From Physcia stellaris (Eukaryota > Ascomycota > Lecanoromycetes > Caliciales > Physciaceae): 64,000 nt of DNA. Every line of letters begins with the position of its first letter. Within the stretch, counting starts at the first letter, position 1. The DNA is taken from the NCBI GenBank assembly GCA_018902385.1, contig JABSSW010000024.1:124001-188000 (forward strand), read 5' to 3'. The translations under genes were made by a program, and so were the position numbers. Shown piece after piece: positions 57,572 through 64,000 of this stretch. Under the pieces are notes generated by a model, which was given only the letters and a program-made list of their open reading frames with translations, did not search any database and was not told the DNA's origin.

Positions 57572-58810
57572 TCATCGTGAGGCGTGCGCACTGAGCTGGC
57601 TATGATCCCGAAGATTATCAGGATCGTCCCCTTCGTCATGAATATACAAGGTTTCAAACGTGCACCCCCCAGCAACCCTATGAGTCCATTCTGTTTTCTT
57701 AATGAGCACCATCTGGTTGCATTCGGTCCTCCACCAGCCTTCCCCGTCAAGGAAAAGATTTATCGTGACCCTGAAACTGTCCTGGTCAGTTTTGCCTTCT
57801 TCGTTCTCCAATCCACAGTCGAGAAGAAGGGTGTACTTTTCTCCGAAGCGGTGCTGGATCTCGTTTTCGCGCCGCCGTCCGGGTTGAGGAACTTGATACT
57901 GGAGACCTTTATTCGTCATCGTGTACGGTAGTTTGCCTAACATAGACGGGTACTTTACAACTTTACCCGACCCGGCGAAATCCTTAGGCGAAGTAGCAAG
58001 AATGCCAGAGCGGCAAATACCAGGAGACCTGCTGCTGGAGAACCAAGCAAAAACCGATTCGTCGTCTGTGGCCTTGATGATCTCCAATTGGAGTCTTTTG
58101 AAAGCTCGATTCCCCTCGCCGTATAACAGAGGCATGTTCACGCCAAACAGGCCCAGCATGCAGTACGCCATGTCCTCGACTCGGCTGGTTTTCCTCCTCG
58201 AAAGCCAACTCATCTTTTTAGCCACGCTATTACCCGTGTATGTCGACCGGTGCAAAAGATCATTGATGGAAATGCCACTTGCTGGCGAGACTTCTCCGGT
58301 CAAATCCCTTCTCTGGTCACTACTGGTGCCAGAAGAGCACGATCCGATGACTTTCCAGTAATGATCAAGGAATACCACCTTTCTGGGAGCCCAAAGTTCC
58401 TGCAGCGTCCAGCCCCGTTTAAACCATTTACTTTTGAGGAACTCTTGACGGGACTTGTCCCAATTTCCACGCTTGTCCTCAACAAGTCGCACATCGTGCA
58501 GATACGCATAGCATACTTCAGCCAAACGATACCAGCTGTACATTGAGTTGATTGCCTCGGTAAGCTCGGCGCTGCTTTTCTTATCAATACAGCAGGTATC
58601 AATCCACACCCACTTGAATCCCCTTTCTCTCGCAAAGGTGCAGCAGCTTTTGATCTTCGAAAATCTTGGGCTCCGCTGGCGTTTGCAATCGTTGAAATCT
58701 TCGAAGGATACTTCATTGCCGACCCATCGATGGGATAATATGGCGTACTCTGGTATCTGGCTGCCGGAAAAATCGCCAAATTCCAATTTTGATGTGTCTA
58801 TGAGACGCAT
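57572..58810 (-). CDS. HET-domain (heterokaryon incompatibility-like) protein
   Basis: A single exon gives 412 residues from the ATG at 58810 (MRLIDTSKLEFGDFSGSQIP), the usual start for HET-E/HET-D-like proteins; an upstream ATG at 58900 would add 30 residues without family support. HET blocks: YAILSHRW (22-29), FKWVWIDTCCIDKKSSAELT (65-84) with SMYSWYRLAEVCYAYLHDV after it, and SKWFKRGWTLQELWAPRKVV (about 130-150). A further conserved piece is EDMAYCMLGLFGVNMPLLYG, with RAFKRLQLEIIK after it. HET proteins trigger cell death on fusion of unlike hyphae or act in related immunity-like responses. No NACHT, WD40 or ankyrin part follows, so it is a short HET-only form. Intact, with likely variation between strains. 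Confidence 0.94.
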   Translation of the reverse strand: MRLIDTSKLEFGDFSGSQIPEYAILSHRWVGNEVSFEDFNDCKRQRSPRFSKIKSCCTFARERGFKWVWIDTCCIDKKSSAELTEAINSMYSWYRLAEVCYAYLHDVRLVEDKRGNWDKSRQEFLKSKWFKRGWTLQELWAPRKVVFLDHYWKVIGSCSSGTSSDQRRDLTGEVSPASGISINDLLHRSTYTGNSVAKKMSWLSRRKTSRVEDMAYCMLGLFGVNMPLLYGEGNRAFKRLQLEIIKATDDESVFAWFSSSRSPGICRSGILATSPKDFAGSGKVVKYPSMLGKLPYTMTNKGLQYQVPQPGRRRENEIQHRFGEKYTLLLDCGLENEEGKTDQDSFRVTINLFLDGEGWWRTECNQMVLIKKTEWTHRVAGGCTFETLYIHDEGDDPDNLRDHSQLSAHASR

Positions 58811-59258
58811 GCTAGCCTTGTCAGAGATCAAGTTGGCGCCAATATCTCCATGCAGTAGACTAATCGACAGTGTGTACTTGGCACCGTTACTAGAGAGCAC
58901 CTACGAGAGATCCACGGCACATAGAGCTTCGCCAAAGAAGACAATATTAGTGTATCTTCCACTCAATCCTTAGAGAAAGAGCAGTCTCGTGGATGCAAAA
59001 GAGAAGCAAGTTCAGCCTGAGTCACGTGATCAAGGAGAATCGGCACTAATGCAGGACAACGGCCAGCTTATCCAATGGATTGCTGCACAGAATTGGCAAT
59101 AATCGCGAATGATACCTTCTCTTGGTGCACCATACGCCATAGTATGATTTTGAGTAGACCTCGCTGTGCTTCAAATGTCAGTTCCACTGCGTTAGATGTT
59201 GTCGTACCCATAGATCATAAAGACATCCACCAATCCTGGGATCCAAACGCTGGATACC
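58811..59258. other. intergenic between two minus-strand genes
   Basis: About 450 bases; 5' side of the HET gene and 3' side of the thiolase gene. No gene recognised. Confidence 0.5.
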
Positions 59259-60833
59259 TTAGAATCTTGCCTCTACCTTTTTCTGAGTATCCTGCAAGGC
59301 CCACTCGCTCCTCGCCTTCTTGCTTCTTACCCGGTTCACTTGCTCCTTCGTGAACCCTCTAGCCTCAACAGCGGCATTGTATCCCAGCCACCCCTTGCTA
59401 ATAGCCTCAAGAGCTACCTCTTCATTAGCTCCGCTGTCAGCCCTTTTGTACACCGTAACAACGACCGCTCCACCCAGTCCGAGATTATGTTGAAGAGCTA
59501 CCCTCGTGTTGGGCACAAGACGGTTGGAAGCCCAGCCCCTGAGCTGCCAAACCAGTTCCGCGCATTGAGCTAGGCCACTGGCACCGAGTGGATGTCCCTT
59601 TGAGATCAGTCCACCAGATGGGTTGACAACGCATTTGCCACCGTATGTGATGTCCCCCTTGCGGACCATCTCGTGTGCCTTTCCTTTCTCACAGAGCCCC
59701 AATGCATCCAATGTCACCAGTTCGTTCGCTGAAAAGCAATCATGTAACTCGCACACTCGCACCTCGTCTGGTGTGATCTTTGCTTCCGCCATTGCGGTTT
59801 TGGCAGCGTGGGCACTCATGCCAAAGCCGACGAGATTGATGGAGGAGCGGTCGAAGAGGGACGGAGAGTCTGTAGCTAGACATTGCCCTGCGATGAGAAT
59901 GGCTTGAGAGCGAAGGTGGGGTCGCTCGTCAAGGAAGGCTTCTGAGACAACGACTGCAGCCGCAGCGCCGTCAGATGTAGGGCAGCATTGGAGTTTTGTG
60001 AGTGGCGGGAAGATAGCGGGTGACGACTCGATTTGTTCGAGGGAATATACATCTTGGAATTGCGAATAAGGATTTTTGGCGCTGTGCATATGGTTCACTC
60101 TTGCGATTTCTGCGAGGTCTTTGGCTTCTGCACCGTATTTCTCCATGTATTCTTTGCCTGCATTGCCGAACATTTGTGCTGCTCCTGGTGAATTGGTCAC
60201 CCCTCTCGTTGCTTTCATCATCTCCACCGTTGTGCCTGTTGGATTTGTGCGGTCCTGGAAGAAAGATTGTAGAGATCCTGGGAACATTTTCTCGAATCCC
60301 ACTACCATCACGCAATCTGCTGCACCGTGGGAGACCGCTTCGCGTGCCATGTGAAGACCGGTAGAGCCGGTTGAGCAGTTGTTGTTGACGTTATAGATAG
60401 GAATTGAGGTCATGCCGAATTGATAGAAGACGCGTTGTCCGCAGGTAGAGTCGCCATAGCAGTAGCATGCCACGCCCTGATCGACATCATCGTAGTTGAT
60501 CTGTGCGTCGAGAAGGGCTTTGATACCGGCCTTGACTCACACAAAAACGTCAGCAACTCCTGCTCAGTATTTACAGGTCTAAAAGCACTTCTGTGAAGGG
60601 TATGTATCTGTAAGATGATGCACACAATTGATGGATACAGACGACGAACAAGCGGATTCTCTGGTATCTGCATAGAGAGAGAGAAAGCTACCAGACCAAC
60701 TAGTGCAGCACCATTAGAAAAGAATACGCACCTCGAACCCAAGCTCAGTGTAGTCAACTTTTCCTCGAGGCTTGATGAATTTTGTCATCCCCACGCCGAG
60801 CACATAGGCCGGCTCCTTTTGTCTCTTACCCAT
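59259..60833 (-). CDS. SCP-x-type thiolase (sterol carrier protein 2 thiolase domain)
   Basis: Two exons (60732-60833 and 59259-60530; donor GTGCGT) join to 457 residues, start MGKRQKEPAYVLGVGMTKFI. Thiolytic cleavage of 3-oxoacyl-CoA, in relatives peroxisomal and acting on branched chains or sterol side chains. The nucleophile Cys86 lies in YNVNNNCSTGSTGLHMARE; CELHDCFSANELVTLDALGL and the final VNPSGGLISKGHPLGASGLA carry the catalytic His of the GHPLGASG motif. The SCP2 lipid-transfer domain of full SCP-x is absent; a Lys/Arg/Glu-rich tail ends the protein in EARF. That ending is not a standard peroxisomal signal, and no obvious N-terminal PTS2 is seen, so the location is uncertain. Length fits fungal thiolase-only members. 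Confidence 0.93.
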
Positions 60834-61024
60834 CGTGACGGTGTAGCCTAGTAAAGAACAGATTTAGTTACGAATTGAATTTCGGGCAGGACTTAATTCA
60901 ATTTCCTTGTGCTCTAAAGGAGCAGACCTATTGTCCATGAGAGGTGTATTGATTGCTGCGGGTTATGCTCGAGCCCAAACTACCTCGGCTCGGCTTTTCG
61001 GACTTAATTTGGCATGTTATCTTA

Positions 61025-62274
61025 TCAATCACTCGCCGCATCTCTCTCCTTCAGCGCAAACATAATCTCAAGACACTCCTTCCCAAACACATGTCCACAT
61101 GGCAGCCTAAGCGGCAGCTCATTCAACTCCAGCCCGCCGGTCGTCCTCGGCCGGTAATAAGCCTCGAGGCAAATCCCGCAGTCCTCATTCCCCACGAGCT
61201 CCTCTTTAGGGACGACACTCAGCGACGCGATGAAGGCATCGACATGTTGCACCGTCCTCCGCACTTCCACAACACCCAGCTCTCGCGCCACAGCAGTTAG
61301 CGCTCCAAAGTTAATGTGGTCGAGGAAACCCGTTCTAGTTTCCGTTACCGCTGCCACCACTGCTGTCGCACAGTCGCAGCCCGCGAAAAGAATCCCGATT
61401 CTCTGCTCCGCGCTCGGCCTAGACACGAAAGTCGTGTGATGCAAGAATCGATGCGGAAGACTTTCGAGTGTGAAGGGGAGCCCGAATAGCGTCTGCACTT
61501 GATAATCGCGCATACTCGCCAGCCAGGCAACGACGTGGAACCAGTAATTCCGAGCAAGGAGCGATGCAGCATGGATATCGGACCCGTCATGCGCGATCCG
61601 GTCCCCTGGCCGAACAGTGAACAAACTCCGAGCAACATGTGCGATGACGAGCGCAAAGCTTTTCAGCGTTCGTCGAGGCACTAAAGACAGCACGGCTGCG
61701 ACCATGCCGAGGGTATCGTCGGTGAAGTTCGTGACGAAAGTTTCGAGGATCAGAGGCCTGATGTTCGGACCGAGTCGCCCCGCTTGAAACGGGATTAAAC
61801 CGATCAATTCACGGAGTTTCTGGGGGAAAGTGGCGGGATAGACTGTTCTTAGGGTCGGTAGCCCCCATGGCTCTAGGCTGTGGGCTGGACGATATAGATT
61901 CCCGTGGCCTATTGCGGTATGTATAAGAGTCAATCGGTAGAGGAGAGTTGGTACGGCTGGAAGATTCCGAGGTACCTGGGCTGGACGGTCCGCAATAGCT
62001 CGACGGTTCACAGGAGCTCGACGGTTAGTACGAGCTCGACGGTCCGCGGGAGCCCGACGATTGGGAGGAGCTGGACGAGTAAGGGGAGCTCGACGGCTAG
62101 GGGAGTTCGACGGCGAGGAGCGGGCATGTCATCGACCTCCGATTCATTACCTGATGGAGTGTAATCCGGGGACGAGTCATTCGCCCCCAAAGCCTCGTCA
62201 GCGTTTGGGTCAGCGTCTAACATAACGCAATCCTCCGGATCATGATCCGCGGGGGCGGTCTGGCGGTTTGACAT
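61025..62274 (-). CDS. fungal protein with incomplete C-terminal RING, one-base frame break
   Basis: From the ATG at 62274 (MSNRQTAPADHDPEDCVMLD) an acidic N-terminal part leads into an Arg/Pro/Ala-rich region coded by imperfect repeats of GTCGAGCTC-type sequence. A second frame then stays open to a TGA at 61025 and ends with a RING-like motif: EDCGICLEAYY, then LPLRLPCGHVFGKECLEIMF. The two frames meet at a run of four C (G on the plus strand, 62100-62103). One extra base gives 417 codons in all (416 residues). The RING has the first cysteine pair, the C-x-H and the next Cys, but the final C-x2-C is missing before the stop, so ubiquitin-ligase activity is doubtful unless a further exon exists; I found none. 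The middle part is unrecognised. No gene symbol is justified. Confidence 0.7.
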
Positions 62275-62657
62275 GTTGAAGCCGAGCGGATGTAACAAGG
62301 TACAATCAGCAGCTTGTCAGTCAATCACCGAGTCGAGTCGATAGGTTGGCGTTAGCAGTCTGTGTGTCGATCGAAGGACAAAGATGGATGGCCAGTCGAA
62401 GACAGGTTTCTGCTGAAATGAGTATGGAGCCAGAAACCCTTTTTGAATAGGTCGCTCGACGCTCATACATCATTACTCTTCACATTGCGAACTAAGGCTC
62501 AGAGACAAGCGCCCTACATGTGTGTAGGTCTGACAAAGCCATTCATTTCACTTTCTTTGTCGAATGCTAGCTAACGATAGTGGATTAAGAATAGCACATA
62601 GAAGTGCGAAAGCCCCAAAAGCAATGCCGTAAGAATGCTAAAGTCACGATCCCAAAG
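62275..62657. other. intergenic between two minus-strand genes
   Basis: About 380 bases including the 5' side of the RING-like gene. The part next to 62658 (down to about 62585) is open in another frame of the TPR-like gene and may be its 3' untranslated region. Nothing else seen. Confidence 0.45.
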
Positions 62658-64000
62658 TCATCCTTGCAGGCCGGATAGAACCGAGGACATTTCTGTTGGT
62701 GATTGGTCAGTATTTTTCCATAGTGGGCGATTGTTGAGGTGATGGACATGTTTCTTTCGTAGAGCAGATTGGAAAGACTTACCAACAGTTGTCGGATCAA
62801 GGGGTCCAAAAAGAGTGGTGAGATTGTATATGATAGCCTCGCATAGCTCAATAGCGGCATCCTTCTTGCCTTGTGCATACTGGACCTCGACGAAGCGTTT
62901 ACCAAACTACCATTGCCGTGGAGTCAGCTACATTTCCAAGCCCGAGCCAAGCGTTGATCCGTATGATGTATGGAGGGAAAGAAGAGGAATCGGAAAAACT
63001 TACCCACACAATATCGTCATGCGTCCAAGACTTCTGAGTAGCATGCGAGGACCATAGAACCGATAAGAGATTCTAGGGTGTATCATCAGCAAGTTTTCCT
63101 CCAGCTTCGTTGTTGGTGCTTCTTACCTCCAGCTCGGGCAAGGCATTTTGTTGGCTTAGCAAGCCTACGATCTCCTTCAGTCCATTAAGATCAATCAGCT
63201 TAATCCCTTCTGTAAGGTGATCTGTAACATTGAGGATATCGCTCAATAAGGCAGAAGAGAGACGCTGCATGCGATCCCGCAATTCCATATCTGTGACAGC
63301 CCCAACGACCCCGTTGTTGGCCAATGCCAGACACAAGCTAAGACCAAGCGCAACGGTCTGAGGGTCCTCGTAAGCTTTGAGGCCTTGAGCAATGTTGAAG
63401 GTTGAGTTCGCAACCGCATATGCCTCGCCGAACGCCTTCTCCTTGATCAAGTTTCTAAAGAGATCATTGCCAACTGCGCAGATCGCCTCGTTAACGGAGG
63501 CATCGTTGCTCTCTCTAAGCCGGTCCAACACCTGAGTAAGCATTGCCCACATCGTCTGTTTCGTTGGCTGGACGGATAAAGTTGTGGTTCCGAAAAGCGC
63601 TTTCAATAGCATCCTCTCCAAAGCGTCGACCTCCCTCATTCGCTTACTGGTGCGCAGGATTCCATGTAGACGTAGGCCCCAGTACAGCTTCTCCTTGAGG
63701 CTCTCGGATTCAACGCATCGCTTATAGCACATATTCTCGTAGAGGAGGTCCGACATTGTTGGGGAGAAACCTTTTTTTCCGGACTTATTGAGGTCTCCTA
63801 ACATGACGATGAAGATATAACACTGGGGATCTAGCGACCGGTGTAAGACATTGGACGTCTCATCTATACGTTCCTGGAGTCAGCATTTCCATGTCATAGT
63901 CGGGTAAGCGTTGGGCCACGAGACAAGCACACACCATTCAGGTAGAATTGCCGCTGGGGGTCTAGTGAACGTTGCAAGACGTTGGACGTCTCATCTAATC
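62658..64000 (-). CDS. partial TPR-like fungal protein with duplicated exon, runs off window
   Basis: Exons in transcript order: 63935 to beyond 64000, 63127-63863, 63004-63072, 62783-62906, 62658-62692. All phases agree; donors GTGTGT, GTAAGA, GTAAGT and GTAAGT. The largest exon is helical throughout (ENMCYKRCVESESLKEKLYW; NDLFRNLIKEKAFGEAYAVA; LNGLKEIVGLLSQQNALPEL). The later FGKRFVEVQYAQGKKDAAIE and ELCEAIIYNLTTLFGPLD pieces look like TPR helices of the fungal type. The final exon ends after only ten residues (EMSSVLSGLQG), where relatives I recall continue with further helices, so the C-terminus may be cut short. The two exons at the window edge share DETSNVLxRSLDPQ. Function unknown; protein-protein interaction is likely. 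Confidence 0.65.
63829..63997 (-). repeat. tandem duplication of ~40 bp, spaced ~129 bp
   Basis: 63829-63868 and 63958-63997 match closely (GACGTTGGACGTCTCATCTA against GACATTGGACGTCTCATCTA, with further matches before). Each copy lies in its own exon of the TPR-like gene and codes DETSNVLxRSLDPQ; an intron of about 71 bases lies between them. Confidence 0.8.

Noticed and set aside
57584-57931. Plus-strand frame opposite the HET gene
   Set aside because: No family likeness, fully inside the minus-strand HET coding region.
1-64000. tRNA and rRNA genes
   Set aside because: A by-eye scan for T-loop-like GGTTCGAATCC blocks and rRNA-like sequence found only isolated partial matches (for example near 9342) without a matching stem; a covariance-model scan would be decisive.

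Overview
The window looks like nuclear DNA of a filamentous ascomycete (Pezizomycotina). Genes carry several short GT-AG introns. The protein families are typical of moulds: a HET-domain protein, a SAT4/Pth11-type membrane domain, MFS transporters and a Cys-3-like bZIP factor. Two sharply bounded AT-rich blocks have the look of repeat-induced point mutation (RIP). No rRNA, tRNA or CRISPR array was recognised. All gene models were built by eye from splice signals, frame and family resemblance; no search was run.

Layout. 0-7.3 kb: a Pro/Gln-rich conserved-looking protein, a protein ending in a six-residue Asn-Gly repeat, and a five-exon ribonucleotide reductase large subunit with an MCB-like promoter site. 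7.3-22 kb: gene-poor DNA with decayed coding fragments, including two remnants of SNF2-type helicases, and a small terminal-inverted-repeat element at 21.0-21.8 kb. 22.1-23.2 kb: a Siw14/Oca-type phosphatase in four exons. 23.6-35.07 kb: an AT-rich block framed by a matching pair of inverted repeats with TA at their outer edge; it holds remnants resembling a large fungal DNA-transposon protein. 35.5-43.2 kb: a TatD-type hydrolase, a bZIP factor, and a gene joining a SAT4/rhodopsin-like domain to a FucP-type MFS transporter. 43.7-49.6 kb: a nearly full-length Tad1-like LINE, RIP-decayed, with a 14-bp target-site duplication and an (AATC)7 tail. 49.7-64 kb: hexose transporter, aldo/keto reductase, HET protein, SCP-x-type thiolase, incomplete-RING protein, and a partial TPR-like gene with a duplicated exon that runs off the window.

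The genes form no obvious pathway cluster. They read as housekeeping genes (RNR1, TatD, phosphatase, thiolase) mixed with accessory fungal families (HET, transporters, AKR), interrupted by transposons. Three otherwise convincing genes each need exactly one extra base in a homopolymer run to read through. This points either to residual base-calling deletions in the assembly or to recent decay.
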